In this document: piece after piece, positions 40,921 to 51,930 of the stretch
Layout: each line of letters opens with the position of its first letter
Position numbering within the stretch: position 1 is the first letter of the stretch
DNA from: an uncultured Aquimarina sp.
Lineage (GTDB): Bacteria > Bacteroidota > Bacteroidia > Flavobacteriales > Flavobacteriaceae
Length of the DNA: 64,000 bases
Direction of reading: 5' to 3'
Assembly (NCBI GenBank): GCA_947489195.1
Contig: CANLCT010000010.1
Location: 1 to 64,000, forward strand
Notes under the pieces: generated by a model
Databases searched by the model: none
The model's input: the letters and a program-made list of their open reading frames with translations, nothing else
Told to the model about the DNA's origin: nothing
Made by a program: the position numbers and the translations under genes

Positions 40921-42117
40921 TTATTCATTTTCTAAATACCATGTACGTACCCAATCATACTTTGTTGTTAAGTCGTCGTATGAAGCTGTTTCAAATATAT
41001 TATTCGCATCAATAGGGTTCCAATCATAAGTTTCAATGGCCATGGTTAAATGCCCCTCTAGATCAAAATCGGCAGGGGGATTTGTTATTGAGTATGTAAA
41101 TTCACCATCTAAGTAAAATAGAATTTCTTTTGGTGATTTCCACCAACAACCGTAAACAAAATACCTTGAATTATTTTTTTTATTTAATATTTTTTTAGCA
41201 GGTGCCTGTTTTGAAACATCAAAAGCAGTATCGCAAGGTCTGTTATGCCTCCAAGTATTTGAATGGTAAATATTATCAAAATCTTTAGCCCAATCAGCTG
41301 TACCGCCGTGTACTCTACCTACACATTCTTGTACGTCTAGTTCTAATTTTTTAAATGGACCTGTAGTACAATTTTGTTTAAATGACACCCAAAAAGTCGA
41401 TGACATTACCGTTTTATTTGCTTTCATTTTACATTCAAAATATTGACCTACTTTTACGGTTTCTTTTGATCGTACAATTGCCCCTCCATGGGTCCAGCTC
41501 GTATTATTTACATTTTTAGGAGTATCATATTTTAATGTAGTTACATTTAAATTACCGTCACTTACCGTTACATTTTCTGGATCGAACAATGCTGGCGGCC
41601 TGCCGTACCATCCAAAACCATCTGTAGCCGGACTTCTGTGCCATTTTGAATCATCAAAAGTTTCGCTATTAAACTCATCAGATTTGTTTTCAGATTTTAT
41701 CCATTTTTTCCCAATTGGAGTTGGATCATTTCCAATAAAATAAGGCTTATTTGCTGAGGGTGTATCTCTAGCAACAATTACATCAAAACTACACGATGCC
41801 GTATTACCTGATGTATCCGTTACAATAAATGTGTTTGTTGTAGTTCCTACAGGAAAAAACTCACCAGATGCCAAACCAAGTGTTTGTTCTGTTATTGCAC
41901 CAGCTACGTTATCAGTTCCAACAGGGGTATTATAGGTAATTATGACTTCATTTTCTGTCGCTTTAGCTGTAACATTAATTGTGGTTAAACAAGTAATTAT
42001 TGGAGCTATCTTTTCTTTATCATTCAAAATTTCATTATCATTTTCATTACTACTACAAGCTATAGTTAATAACATAAATGATATGAACACTCCTGTAGTA
42101 ATTCTATTTCTTAACAT
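40921..42117 (-). CDS. GH16-like beta-agarase/porphyranase lipoprotein with HYR domain
   Basis: Start set at the Met of MLRNRITTGVF; the longer frame adds 10 residues. 398 aa, lipobox LTIACSS. After an acidic linker there is an HYR-type immunoglobulin-like domain (about 35-115, with FIVTDTSGNTASCSFDVIV). The jelly-roll GH16 domain (about 125-398) has the catalytic triplet in KLELDVQECVG (ExDxxE). VHGGTADWAKDF, IYHSNTWRH and the WWKSPKEILFYLDGEF segment are as in agarases and porphyranases of marine Flavobacteriia. It should cut beta-1,4 links in agar-type galactans at the cell surface. Confidence 0.85.
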   Translation of the reverse strand: MLRNRITTGVFISFMLLTIACSSNENDNEILNDKEKIAPIITCLTTINVTAKATENEVIITYNTPVGTDNVAGAITEQTLGLASGEFFPVGTTTNTFIVTDTSGNTASCSFDVIVARDTPSANKPYFIGNDPTPIGKKWIKSENKSDEFNSETFDDSKWHRSPATDGFGWYGRPPALFDPENVTVSDGNLNVTTLKYDTPKNVNNTSWTHGGAIVRSKETVKVGQYFECKMKANKTVMSSTFWVSFKQNCTTGPFKKLELDVQECVGRVHGGTADWAKDFDNIYHSNTWRHNRPCDTAFDVSKQAPAKKILNKKNNSRYFVYGCWWKSPKEILFYLDGEFTYSITNPPADFDLEGHLTMAIETYDWNPIDANNIFETASYDDLTTKYDWVRTWYLENE

Positions 42118-42301
42118 ATATATTTTTTTACAAAAATAAGCTAACATCTGGGCTAAAATAGATCATATGGTTTTATCTCTACCTTATAATCTTTATATAT
42201 CGATTAATTTAACCAAATTGCACATGAACCCCGTAAGCATAATAAACACTACTGTTCAACGTTGTTTCTCTTCTAAATAAAATCTCATTGATTCATCTAA
42301 T

Positions 42302-42334
42302 AAAAAAAGAGTCTGATTCTTTCGAATCAGACTC
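42302..42334 (-). terminator. Terminator of the planctomycete-type cytochrome operon
   Basis: GAGTCTGATTC (42309-42319) and GAATCAGACTC (42324-42334) form an 11-bp stem with loop TTTC; minus-strand transcripts then enter seven T. It lies 129 bp past the stop of the last gene. The rest of the 345-bp gap (42118-42462) shows no gene. Confidence 0.85.
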
Positions 42335-42462
42335 ACAAAACCACAAAAAACCACTTTTGTGCAAACAAATTAAATAGAAGACTACATCTACTAAATACCA
42401 ATTAAGGTACCGTGATTTCAACTAAGAAAGTTTTAAAACAAACTTAACAAACGGAATCTAAA

Positions 42463-43839
42463 TTAAATTCCTGAAACCAACTTTAATTGTTTGTATTTTT
42501 GCTGCATTGCAGCAATCTCTTTAGCATCTAAATTAGTCTTCCACACATACACATTCTTTAATTTAGACATCGCAGATAGTGCTTCAATACTAGCTACATC
42601 TGCTTGTGTGGCATACATTCGTATACTTTCTAAATTTTCTAATTCAATAAGTGTTTTTAAACCTTTATCTGTTAATGCTTTGTTTTTAGAAATATTCAAT
42701 TTTCTTAAGTTCGAAAATGAATTTAATTGTACAACATGCTCATCGGTCAATCCACTATTTTCTAGAGATAACCATAAAATATTATTCTTAATAGACATTA
42801 AAGCTTTTAATTTTTCCGCTATAGAACTTCCGTTACTCTTCCCTGATGGCAACACAACATCATAGGCAAAAGAGTCTGCTGCTAATTCCCTTATTGAAAA
42901 CCCTTGTTCCTCTAATAAAGTTAATACAGCATCATCTACATTAGAAAAAGTAACCATATCACCTCCTGTATGCCCTTCTAACTTTAAAAAATTAAGGACA
43001 ACATTCATCATTTCTTCTTTAGGTTCAGTGGCTACAAAATCTATATCATAACTAGCCTTTCCTTGATTAATCCAATATTCTATAATTAATTTTTCTTCTT
43101 CAGTAAGTGGTGTTTTTCCTTTTGGAGGCATAAATAATTTATCACCCTCAGATAAATTCACACGTTTCATTAATTCACTTTTATCGGCATTACCTGAAAC
43201 AATAGTTTTTCCATGCTTTCCCCCTTTCATATACATTTCGATACTTTCAAAAGAAAGTTGTCCTTTTTGCTTACTCGAATTATGACATGAAAAACACTTT
43301 GCTTTTATAATTGGATGCACTATATCTCCAAAAAACTGAGCTTGGGTAATTTCTGTTACTTCTGGACGCTTTAAAGGGTCTACAACTTCTTCTTTAAATG
43401 GCATATAATGTGTCAAATAATCTTCGCCATGAGTCAAATTACCTCCTAAATGACCGGTTGCAGATAAGCTTCCAATCATTATCACTACAACGACTAAATA
43501 TAATTTATCTTTAATAGCCTTAAATAACGACAAATCTAAACTTAGTAAATAAGCAAAAAGAGCGATTAGAGTAGTTATAATTCCAGCCCATTTGTGATCA
43601 TCTAGCGCTTCGTGATTATAGTCGCCACTTGTTGCTAACATTAAGCCAAGTGCACTTGCCCCAACTGCACTCAACGTTCCTAATAATAATGAAAATGGAA
43701 CTGCTTTTTTTAATCCATTTGTTAATGAAAAGCGTTCTGTAACTTCAATAATAGCGGCAAAAATTAAAAAACCTATGGGCAAATGCACCAGCAACGGGTG
43801 AAAACGGCCAAAGAATAATATGATATTAGATTCTTCCAT
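42463..43839 (-). CDS. Membrane-bound c-type cytochrome with DUF2231 and leucine-rich repeats
   Basis: A 458-aa protein. Residues about 1-150 hold four transmembrane helices of DUF2231 type (FGRFHPLLVHLPIGFLIFAA, then GHLGGNLTHGEDYL). A planctomycete-type cytochrome c domain follows (about 165-265) with haem site AKCFSCHNSSKQKGQLSFE and distal KLFMPPKGKTPL. The C-terminal part (about 330-455) has several leucine-rich-repeat-like units (LRKLNISKNKALTDKGLKTL). It is the last gene of the operon with DUF1549/1553, DUF1501 and NHL proteins, and probably returns electrons to the respiratory chain. Confidence 0.82.
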   Translation of the reverse strand: MEESNIILFFGRFHPLLVHLPIGFLIFAAIIEVTERFSLTNGLKKAVPFSLLLGTLSAVGASALGLMLATSGDYNHEALDDHKWAGIITTLIALFAYLLSLDLSLFKAIKDKLYLVVVVIMIGSLSATGHLGGNLTHGEDYLTHYMPFKEEVVDPLKRPEVTEITQAQFFGDIVHPIIKAKCFSCHNSSKQKGQLSFESIEMYMKGGKHGKTIVSGNADKSELMKRVNLSEGDKLFMPPKGKTPLTEEEKLIIEYWINQGKASYDIDFVATEPKEEMMNVVLNFLKLEGHTGGDMVTFSNVDDAVLTLLEEQGFSIRELAADSFAYDVVLPSGKSNGSSIAEKLKALMSIKNNILWLSLENSGLTDEHVVQLNSFSNLRKLNISKNKALTDKGLKTLIELENLESIRMYATQADVASIEALSAMSKLKNVYVWKTNLDAKEIAAMQQKYKQLKLVSGI

Positions 43840-43857
43840 AAATTGGGATTACTTATT

Positions 43858-44973
43858 TTAAACTCTTTCTAATTTATAAGGTGCTGAATGTCCAGCATTC
43901 CATTGACACACATATAAGTTTTTATCTTCATCAACACATACATCGTGCCCATGCCAAATAGGTTTATGCTCTAATTGATATGAAGGCAATAACTTTCCAT
44001 TTTTATATTCTGGAGCTGTCCCTCCTGGGTTCGAAACCACTTTGTCTCCTTCTAAAACCGTTACAAAACCTGTATGTGCTAGCCAATCAAACTTTGTTTC
44101 TCCTTTTGGAATTGACCAACATACACCTGCATATAAATTATTATCGTCAATTACAGCCCGACAGGCATACATATTATTTAAGTGTAGCGTACGTATATAT
44201 TTACCATCAAGTGTGAAAAATTTATATACATTTTCGGCTCTTGAACTACAAATAAGTACCGGGTTATTTTTATCTCTATAATCCACAGTTACTCCATGGG
44301 CATTATGTAGGTTATAATTTTTATCTTCATTATCATGACCTCCCCATTTACGAATAAACTGACCTTTTGCATCATATTGTAAAATATAATCTTTACCATA
44401 ACCATCAGCTACATAAATATCTCCGTTAGGCCCCACAGCCACTTCTGTTGGACAAAAATGATCTCCAACCTCATAAACCCCAATGGTTTGTGGATGTCCG
44501 ATATCAAAAATCACTTTTCCATCAAGTGTTGTTTTACTAACTCTTCCGTTGTGTTGTAACAACTCACCCCTTCTATTCAAATACCATCCAGAATCGGTTA
44601 AATACAAAAAGTCTTCTCCGCCTTCTTTTGACAAGGTTAAACCATGACCACCAGGGTAAGCTGTTCCCCAATAATCCAATAACTTTCCAGATTTATCAAA
44701 AATTAGTATGTTGTTTTTAGGGTTATCTCCCAGCATAATTAACCTCCCTTTACTATCCATAACCATTTCATGGCAATTCAACAAAGGAGTCCTTGCAGAA
44801 CTTACTTTACCCCAATTTTTATCTAATTTGTATTTATAATCTCCATGACCATAAATAGTATCATCATTCCTTTCTTTTTTACCTGTGATAATATTGGCTC
44901 CAAAAGTAGGTGTAGCAACTGTAGCCAATGAAGCTACAGCAGTTGTTTTTAAAAAATTTCTTCGTGTTTTCAT
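43858..44973 (-). CDS. Tat-exported NHL-repeat (six-bladed propeller) protein
   Basis: A 371-aa protein with twin-arginine signal MKTRRNFLKTTAVASLA. The rest is a beta-propeller of NHL type, with repeats such as GPNGDIYVADGYGKDYILQY, GHDVCVDEDKNLYVCQW and EMVMDSKGRLIMLG. Such proteins bind or isomerise small molecules (compare peptidyl-alpha-hydroxyglycine lyase or SMP-30-like folds), but catalytic residues are not evident. Eight bp separate it from the DUF1501 gene upstream and 18 bp from the cytochrome downstream. Confidence 0.8.
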   Translation of the reverse strand: MKTRRNFLKTTAVASLATVATPTFGANIITGKKERNDDTIYGHGDYKYKLDKNWGKVSSARTPLLNCHEMVMDSKGRLIMLGDNPKNNILIFDKSGKLLDYWGTAYPGGHGLTLSKEGGEDFLYLTDSGWYLNRRGELLQHNGRVSKTTLDGKVIFDIGHPQTIGVYEVGDHFCPTEVAVGPNGDIYVADGYGKDYILQYDAKGQFIRKWGGHDNEDKNYNLHNAHGVTVDYRDKNNPVLICSSRAENVYKFFTLDGKYIRTLHLNNMYACRAVIDDNNLYAGVCWSIPKGETKFDWLAHTGFVTVLEGDKVVSNPGGTAPEYKNGKLLPSYQLEHKPIWHGHDVCVDEDKNLYVCQWNAGHSAPYKLERV

Positions 44974-44981
44974 CCTCCTTT

Positions 44982-46529
44982 TTAGCTTAAAATATCTTTT
45001 ACAACATGTCCGTGTACATCCGTTAATCTGTAACGTCTTCCTTGGTGTTTGTAAATTAATTTTTCGTGATCTACTCCCATTAAATGTAATAGAGTAGCAT
45101 GAAAATCATGTACATGCACAGGATCTTTAACTACGTTATAACTAAAATCATCAGTTTCTCCATAAGACATTCCTGGTTTTACTCCAGCACCTGCCATCCA
45201 CATTGTAAATGCACGAGGGTGATGATCTCGACCATAATCCTCTTTAGTTAATCTTCCTTGAGAGTAAGCTGTTCTTCCAAACTCACCTCCCCAAATTACC
45301 AATGTATCTTCAAGCATACCACGTTGCTTTAAATCTTGTAATAAAGCCGCTGTAGGTTGATCTGTCATTTGACATTGTCTTTTCATATTACCTGGTAAAC
45401 CAATATGATGATCCCAACCACGTTGATACAACTGAACAAATTTTACTCCTTTTTCTAACAATCGACGTGCCATTAAACAATTAGCTGCATAAGTACCTGG
45501 ATCACGACTTTCTTTTCCATACATTTCAAATGTTTCTTCCGATTCATCGGACATATCCGTTACCTCGGGCACCGAAGTTTGCATACGAAAAGCCATTTCA
45601 TATTGTGCTATACGTGCCTTTATTTCTGGATCACCATAGGCATCATTTTGAATCTCATTTAATTGTTTTAAATAAGCCAACATTTCTGCACGATCATGGC
45701 CATCATAATTTTCAGGATTATTCAAAAATAATACTGGATCCTTTCCTGATCTAAATTGAACTCCCTGATGCTCTGTTGGTAAAAAACCATTACCCCATAA
45801 CCTAGAATACAAAGGTTGACCTCCTCCATTTTTTGATACTAACGTTATAAAAGTAGGTAGGTTTTGATTATCTGATCCTAAACCATAACTTGTCCAAGCA
45901 CCAATAGAAGGGCGACCAGCTAATTGATGGCCTGTTTGAAAAAATGTAATGGCTGGATCATGATTAATTTGCTCTGTGTGCATTGATTTTATAAAACATA
46001 TATCATCGACCATTTTAGCTGTATGAGGCATTAATTCGCTCACCCATGCACGACTTTCTCCATACTGCTTAAACTTAAATTTCGAAGGTGCTATTGGCAA
46101 TGATGATTGCGAAGAACTCATTCCTGTTAAACGCTGTCCTTTTCGTACAGAAGGTGGTAAATCTTGACCAAACATGTCTGTTAATTTGGGCTTATAATCA
46201 TAAGTCTCAAATTGCGAGGGCCCACCACTTTGAAACAAATACACTACCCTTTTAGCTTTTGGTAGAAAATGTGGTAAACCAGGGATTCCGTTTGGACCCG
46301 AAATTGGATTGGCATTGGGGTCACCAATTGGCTTTCCGGGTCCTTTAACAGTACCACTATTTCCAGCTAATAATCTATCTGCTCCCATAAGAGAACCTAA
46401 AGCCATTGCTCCAAGTCCCATTGAAGTTTTAGTTAAAAACTGTCTTCTATCTATATTTGCTTCTATTTTTTTAAAATCATGTACGTTTGATCTTAATATA
46501 TCATGATCATGGTGATGGTGTCCGCTCAT
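44982..46529 (-). CDS. Tat-exported DUF1501 protein
   Basis: A 515-aa protein of the alkaline-phosphatase-like DUF1501 family. Its signal has [20 protein letters not shown] (twin-arginine). [20 protein letters not shown] and [32 protein letters not shown] and [18 protein letters not shown] are family landmarks, including metal-ligand-like His. The N-terminal His run (HHHHDHD) might bind metal or simply be a start region. DUF1501 and DUF1553 proteins occur together in Planctomycetes and marine Bacteroidota; their substrate is not settled. Confidence 0.85.
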   Translation of the reverse strand: MSGHHHHDHDILRSNVHDFKKIEANIDRRQFLTKTSMGLGAMALGSLMGADRLLAGNSGTVKGPGKPIGDPNANPISGPNGIPGLPHFLPKAKRVVYLFQSGGPSQFETYDYKPKLTDMFGQDLPPSVRKGQRLTGMSSSQSSLPIAPSKFKFKQYGESRAWVSELMPHTAKMVDDICFIKSMHTEQINHDPAITFFQTGHQLAGRPSIGAWTSYGLGSDNQNLPTFITLVSKNGGGQPLYSRLWGNGFLPTEHQGVQFRSGKDPVLFLNNPENYDGHDRAEMLAYLKQLNEIQNDAYGDPEIKARIAQYEMAFRMQTSVPEVTDMSDESEETFEMYGKESRDPGTYAANCLMARRLLEKGVKFVQLYQRGWDHHIGLPGNMKRQCQMTDQPTAALLQDLKQRGMLEDTLVIWGGEFGRTAYSQGRLTKEDYGRDHHPRAFTMWMAGAGVKPGMSYGETDDFSYNVVKDPVHVHDFHATLLHLMGVDHEKLIYKHQGRRYRLTDVHGHVVKDILS

Positions 46530-46534
46530 AATTT

Positions 46535-49500
46535 CTATCTTTTTGTTATTGTTACATCCCCGTTTAAAATTACACTTGCTACAATGGCATTAGAAGCCAG
46601 CAAATTTGCATCTAAACTTTCTTTAATTTTATAGGCTCCAGCTTCAAGCCAACCTTTAGCTTTTTCAGGGTTTGCTTTAAATCTCTCATATTCTTTAGCT
46701 TGTAATTCTGCTAAAACTTTTAATTCTTTTTCTTTCGGATTTCTTCCCGTAAAACGGACATAAGCCATTTTAATTCCCTCAATTGAATCACTCATTTCTG
46801 TCATACGCTCGCCCATTACTTTTGCTGCTTCCAAATATGTTGGATCATTTAATAATACTAAAGCTTGCAATGGAGTATTTGTTTTTTGTCTTTTTACAGT
46901 ACAAACACTTCTTTCGGGTTGATCAAAGGTGGCCAATGTTGGGTTGGGTACTGTTCTTCTCCAATAGGTATAAAAACTTCTTCTGTAAAGGTCATCTCCT
47001 TCATCTTCTTCATAAGTCCCCGATGTCATTGCATACAAACCTTTTGGTTGATAAGGCTTAACACTTTTTCCTCCAACTTTTTTATTTAATAAACCTGCAG
47101 CTAATAAAGCATTATCTCGCATCATTTCACTTGTTAAACGTGTACTTGGGCCTCTTGCTAACCAAATATTTTCACTATCCACATCTCTTAACTCTTTAGG
47201 GGTATAAGAACTTTGCTTGTAGGTTGCAGAACTTACTATTAATTTTTGAAGTGCCTTGACGTCCCAACCTGATTCAACAAATGTAAGTGCCAACCAATCT
47301 AAAAGTTCGGGATGCGAAGGTAAATCACCTTGATTCCCAAAATCTGCTGTAGATTTTACAATACCTCTTCCAAAGTAGTTTTGCCAGTACCTATTAACCG
47401 CTACACGAGCTGTTAAAGGGTGTTCCTCCAGCGTAAGCCATTCTGCTAAACCTAATCTATTTTTTGGTAAACCTTCAGGCATTTCCAATACACTTTTAGG
47501 AGTGTTTGGGTAAACTTGATCTCCGTATGCATCATATACTCCTCGCTCTAACACAAATGCATCTCTAGGCTTATCCATTTCTTTCATTATCATAACTTCT
47601 TGCACCTTTTCAACAGAATCAACATAGGTACTTCTTATTTCTGCTAAACCTTTAAATGCTTCTTTAAATGGTTTTGATACATTAGTTAAATAAAAATCTT
47701 TAAGTAATGATTTTTGAGCTGAAGTTAAATCTTCAACTTTAGTAGCGGCAATTTCTTTTACCTCTTCAGCTTTCGCTAGATTCATTACTTCAATAGCACT
47801 TAATTTTCTATGATATACTTCTATATCATCATATTTGGCATCTTTAGTACCTACGCCTCTCCACCGTGCTCCAATTTGTAAATTTGGTTCTACAGGTCCA
47901 TTATATATTTCATCGGTCAGATTATGAAAAATAATATCCTTAGTTAAGTTATCAATTTCAACTTCCGTTTCTATTTCTTTACCATTCATATAAATCTTCC
48001 CTCCTGCCGCAGAGCTGGAACCATCATAGGTAACCATAAGGTGCACCCATTGATCTCTTGGCACATCAACTTTTGTATGCTCAATAATCGCATTTTCGGG
48101 CCATGTGTGCGCTAACATCCACTCTAACTTATTATCTTTTAAGTATAGGTGATACCCTTTAAAACTATGTAATCGAGATCCTTTATTTTTATGAAAAATT
48201 ACTCCTTCCTTTAATTCTTCAGGAATGTTTACCCATAAACCAATACTAAATGAATGGTCTCTTTTAAAAATCCCTACTCCTTTTAGATCTAACCAGGCAT
48301 CCCCATTCATTTTTAGCGCACGTCCGTTATGCCCTTGTACAAAGTTTAGCTTTTCTTTATTAGAAAATTCCAAGCGATGCTCCACCTTTAATGAAGGATT
48401 TAAACTATTTTTTATTGGACTACTATTTAATGTATAATGTGCTGTTTTTTTATCTGAAGACACTCTTTTGATTACATTTTTATAAGTACCCGTTTGTAAC
48501 CATTTTTCAAATCCAACTTTTTCTTCGGTTGCTACTTTAGCCAACAAATTTTCTTTTTGTTTAATTTTACTATCCGTTTCCTTTAAAAAAGATGCTTGTT
48601 TTTCTGTAGGTATCATCATTGTAGGTACTGGTAAGCTATTATCCCACGAAATTTGACCTGTTTCATTTATATTATTAAAGAAACTATATAATTGAAAAAA
48701 TTCTTTTTGAGAAATTGGATCGTATTTGTGATCATGACATTTAGCACAAGCAACAGTAAGTCCCATAAATGCCTCTCCTACTAACGAAGCTCTATCTGAC
48801 ACATACTCAGATCTAAACTCTTCATCAACAATTCCACCTTCCATATTTTGAGGGTGTAATCTATTAAACCCTGTAGCTAAAATTTGTTCCTTTGTAGGAT
48901 CTGGCAACAAATCACCCGCCAATTGCCATTTAATAAATTCATCATAAGGCATATTTTCATTAAATGCTTTAATAACCCAGTCTCTCCAAGGACTCATATC
49001 CCTAAAACGATCTACTTGGTAACCGTAAGTATCCGAATAACGAGACAAATCCATCCAATCTGTCGCAATTTTTTCGGCATAGTGAATCGAATTTAGCAAT
49101 CGATCAACTTGTTTACCATATGCATCAGCTGAAGTGTCCGCTAAAAAAGCTTTAATTTCTTCGGGTGTAGGCGGTAATCCTGTTAGGTCTAAAGACAATC
49201 TTCTTAACAATAACTCTTTTTCGGCCTCTTTAGATGGAGTTAATTTTTTCTCTTCTAAAGTTTTTACAATAAAATTATCTATTGGATTATTGACAAAATC
49301 TTTGTTTTTCCCTTTTACCTTAGGAATATCAAATTTTTGTGGTTTAATAAATGCCCAATGTGGCTTATACTCCGCTCCGTCATTAACCCACTTAACTAAA
49401 ACTGCTTTTTCATAATTAGATAAAGGCACATTAAATTCGGGAGTTGGCATGATCTGCGTAGGATCTGTCGATAATATACGCCTTATTGCTTCTGATGATT

Positions 49501-49792
49501 CAATATCACCTGGTACAATAGCATATTTACCAGGAGTCTCTGGCAGCTCGCCATAAGCAACTTCTTCAACATCCAATTGTAAACCAGCTTTTTGCTTTGC
49601 CTTATCTGGTCCATGACAGGCATAACATTTGTCTGAAAGTATAGGCTTTACATGTATATTAAAGTCTAATTTTTCTGGAAGTGATTCATAATCTTCGGCT
49701 ATACTATCTGGTATATTAGGACCACACGATATTTGTAATGCTACGCTAATAATACCTAAATAAAAACCGCTATTTCTTAAAAATTTTCTCAT
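46535..49792 (-). CDS. Planctomycete-type cytochrome c with DUF1549, LamG and DUF1553 domains
   Basis: Start set at [11 protein letters not shown]; the longer frame adds 12 residues. 1085 aa. Lipobox [10 protein letters not shown] planctomycete-type cytochrome domain (about 40-140) has [16 protein letters not shown]1549 (about 150-395) follows with [20 protein letters not shown] and a second haem-like motif [14 protein letters not shown] LamG/concanavalin-type domain spans about 470-680 ([13 protein letters not shown]). DUF1553 (about 770-1020) has [20 protein letters not shown] and [16 protein letters not shown]. It is the first gene of the operon, with a 5-bp gap to DUF1501. Function is unknown; sugar oxidation has been suggested for such sets. 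Confidence 0.88.
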   Translation of the reverse strand: MRKFLRNSGFYLGIISVALQISCGPNIPDSIAEDYESLPEKLDFNIHVKPILSDKCYACHGPDKAKQKAGLQLDVEEVAYGELPETPGKYAIVPGDIESSEAIRRILSTDPTQIMPTPEFNVPLSNYEKAVLVKWVNDGAEYKPHWAFIKPQKFDIPKVKGKNKDFVNNPIDNFIVKTLEEKKLTPSKEAEKELLLRRLSLDLTGLPPTPEEIKAFLADTSADAYGKQVDRLLNSIHYAEKIATDWMDLSRYSDTYGYQVDRFRDMSPWRDWVIKAFNENMPYDEFIKWQLAGDLLPDPTKEQILATGFNRLHPQNMEGGIVDEEFRSEYVSDRASLVGEAFMGLTVACAKCHDHKYDPISQKEFFQLYSFFNNINETGQISWDNSLPVPTMMIPTEKQASFLKETDSKIKQKENLLAKVATEEKVGFEKWLQTGTYKNVIKRVSSDKKTAHYTLNSSPIKNSLNPSLKVEHRLEFSNKEKLNFVQGHNGRALKMNGDAWLDLKGVGIFKRDHSFSIGLWVNIPEELKEGVIFHKNKGSRLHSFKGYHLYLKDNKLEWMLAHTWPENAIIEHTKVDVPRDQWVHLMVTYDGSSSAAGGKIYMNGKEIETEVEIDNLTKDIIFHNLTDEIYNGPVEPNLQIGARWRGVGTKDAKYDDIEVYHRKLSAIEVMNLAKAEEVKEIAATKVEDLTSAQKSLLKDFYLTNVSKPFKEAFKGLAEIRSTYVDSVEKVQEVMIMKEMDKPRDAFVLERGVYDAYGDQVYPNTPKSVLEMPEGLPKNRLGLAEWLTLEEHPLTARVAVNRYWQNYFGRGIVKSTADFGNQGDLPSHPELLDWLALTFVESGWDVKALQKLIVSSATYKQSSYTPKELRDVDSENIWLARGPSTRLTSEMMRDNALLAAGLLNKKVGGKSVKPYQPKGLYAMTSGTYEEDEGDDLYRRSFYTYWRRTVPNPTLATFDQPERSVCTVKRQKTNTPLQALVLLNDPTYLEAAKVMGERMTEMSDSIEGIKMAYVRFTGRNPKEKELKVLAELQAKEYERFKANPEKAKGWLEAGAYKIKESLDANLLASNAIVASVILNGDVTITKR

Positions 49793-49878
49793 ATCTAAAT
49801 AACAAATACAATAGAATGAATTAAACACTTTATCGTTTTCGTAAAAATAGATGATTATTAACTATTATTCCTGAAATC

Positions 49879-49921
49879 TATATAGACTGTATATAGACTG
49901 CACATGAATTATATATAGATT
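49879..49921. repeat. 11-bp periodic repeats in the divergent promoter region
   Basis: TATATAGACTG at 49879-49889 and 49890-49900 are perfect tandem copies; TATATAGATT follows at 49912, i.e. 22 bp on. Spacing of one and two helical turns on one face suggests a cooperative binding site between the cytochrome operon (start 49792) and the TPR-HTH regulator. A TATGTTTG -7 box (49958-49965) lies downstream. Confidence 0.6.
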
Positions 49922-49985
49922 ATAAAATAAAAGTTATTATAAAAGCATTGTATTTACTATGTTTGCAGCACAAAATGAAATAACA

Positions 49986-51608
49986 ATGTGTTTTTTTAGT
50001 AGATTTTTAATCTTATCAACAATTTTTTTTTTAAGCACTAATGTCTATATCCTAAATGCTCAAAAAAAGCATATTTCTGATATTTCATTTCCTGAAAAAA
50101 AAGAACACGTAGCTCGCCTAACAAAAAATGATAGTTCATATATTGAATGGGAAGAAAAATTGACCAAACACATTTCAAATAATGATACTATTGCTCAAAT
50201 TAAAGTACTAAACAAACTAGGTGATTTGTATTGCAATCGTATTAATTATGAAAAATCCTATGACAGCTATTGGCAAGCTTTATTATTAGCCGAAAAAACA
50301 AACAACATGGCTACTATGGCTAAAAGCTACAACGGAATTGGTATTTTGTATAGCCTATATAATCGAAGAGATGAAGCTCTCAAATATTATTTAAAATCTT
50401 TAGAGATTAACAAAAAGCTTGTTAAAAAAAAGGAATTAAAGGCTAATGCTTTAATAAAAAATTACCTCCCATTAGCAACACATTATTTTTATGAAAATGA
50501 TCCAGATACAATGCAAAGTTATTTGGAAATGGCTGAGTCTATAGTTAGTGCCGATAATCCTTTCATAAATTATTTAAAAGCTCATTATGGATATTTATCA
50601 TTGTTAAAAAAAGAGTATAAAAATGCCCTTGAACAATTATTACCTCATGAAAATTACCTTTTAAAAGAAAATCCAAGTTATTTAGTGGTTTTATATGCAA
50701 TGATCGGCGATTGTTATTTTAGTTTAAAGAAGTATGAAAAAGCCATTTTTTATTATGAAAAATCAAATGCCATAGGATACCAATATAAAAATCATCTTAA
50801 TTTTTTACCTGATACTTATGAAAAAATTTCTGAAGTATACCGTAGAATTGATGATGAATCCAAAGCTTTAAAAAATTTATTGACATCGCATGAAATTAAT
50901 CAATATCTGTATAGTAGTCGGAGCCCTAATAACCAATATTTATTAGAAATTAAAGATCAATTTATGTTAGAAAAAGAGCGGTTAGACAAACTAGCTGCTG
51001 ACCAAAAATTAGAACAATTACTACATACAGAATCACTTTGGAGGTTACGTTATATTATAATGCTTATAAGTGCTGTTTTTTTAGTTGCTCTAAGTATTTG
51101 GATATATCGTTACACCACTAACAAACATAGAAGTGAAAAGAAAATGTTGATACAAAAAAAGGAATTGGAAACTAAAAAATCTGAAGAAATTCTTGAGATA
51201 AAAAACAAAGAACTTACCGAATCCACACTGCGCCTAATGGCTAAAGATGAATTACTAAATGATGTAAAAACTAATTTAAAAGAGATTAGCGAAAACCCAA
51301 ATGCTAGTAGTATAAAAAAACTAATAAAAACTATTACCATCAACTCTAAAGAAAATTGGTCTGAGTTTGAAAGCAGATTTACTATGGTCAATCAGGGTTT
51401 TTATAGTCGATTAAAAAAGAAATATCCTAACTTAAGTCAATATGATTTAAAAGTATGTGCTTTGATAAAACTTGGCTTTTCGGGTAAAGAAATGTCAAAA
51501 GTTATGGGTATTTCATATGAAAGCGCCAATACTTCTCGCTATAGACTTAGAAAAAAAATCAATTTAGATAAGAATGTAAATCTGGTTGAATTTATTAATG
51601 ACATTTAA
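49986..51608 (+). CDS. TPR-containing membrane regulator with LuxR-like HTH
   Basis: The start preferred is the ATG of MCFFSRFLILSTIFFL, since the ATG at 49959 sits inside the TATGTTTG promoter box. 540 aa. A signal peptide is followed by tetratricopeptide repeats (about 60-320, e.g. AKSYNGIGILYSLYNRRDEA and GDCYFSLKKYEKAIFYYEKS). A transmembrane helix (about 352-372, IIMLISAVFLVALSIWIY) leads to a coiled coil and a C-terminal HTH (about 475-535, LSQYDLKVCALIKLGFSGKE). Such proteins sense periplasmic signals and bind DNA in the cytoplasm. It diverges from the cytochrome operon and may regulate it. Confidence 0.85.
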   Translation: MCFFSRFLILSTIFFLSTNVYILNAQKKHISDISFPEKKEHVARLTKNDSSYIEWEEKLTKHISNNDTIAQIKVLNKLGDLYCNRINYEKSYDSYWQALLLAEKTNNMATMAKSYNGIGILYSLYNRRDEALKYYLKSLEINKKLVKKKELKANALIKNYLPLATHYFYENDPDTMQSYLEMAESIVSADNPFINYLKAHYGYLSLLKKEYKNALEQLLPHENYLLKENPSYLVVLYAMIGDCYFSLKKYEKAIFYYEKSNAIGYQYKNHLNFLPDTYEKISEVYRRIDDESKALKNLLTSHEINQYLYSSRSPNNQYLLEIKDQFMLEKERLDKLAADQKLEQLLHTESLWRLRYIIMLISAVFLVALSIWIYRYTTNKHRSEKKMLIQKKELETKKSEEILEIKNKELTESTLRLMAKDELLNDVKTNLKEISENPNASSIKKLIKTITINSKENWSEFESRFTMVNQGFYSRLKKKYPNLSQYDLKVCALIKLGFSGKEMSKVMGISYESANTSRYRLRKKINLDKNVNLVEFINDI

Positions 51609-51709
51609 CAATCACTTATATACAACAAGTAATATCCTCAATTTTGATTTACACAAAACTTTGGATACTACCTTAATAAATATATAATGCTCCTTATAAA
51701 ACTAGTTAA

Positions 51710-51878
51710 CGTGAGTTCTATATAGTTTTATCCAACTACCAAAATTGTAAATTCGAATGGTTTTCGATAGAAAATTGTATCCGAGAAAGACAATTTTGAT
51801 AAAAAAAGAGGATTCCCGATATAAAATCCTTACAGAATTTCATGCTAATTTACATCTTTTTCTTATATAGAACTCACG
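51710..51878. mobile_element. Putative 169-bp MITE-like element
   Basis: CGTGAGTTCTATATA (51710-51724) and its exact complement (51864-51878) bound the element. Inside are AAAATTGT at 51741 and 51771 and an AAAATTGT/ACAATTTT stem (51771-51797). No ORF lies inside. It sits in the 322-bp convergent gap between the TPR regulator and the ABC permease. A clear target duplication was not found. A strong hairpin of another kind is possible. Confidence 0.55.
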
Positions 51879-51930
51879 CTATTTGCTTAATAGTGATCTC
51901 TAAAATTCATCTTTTAATCTCAAGAAAAAC

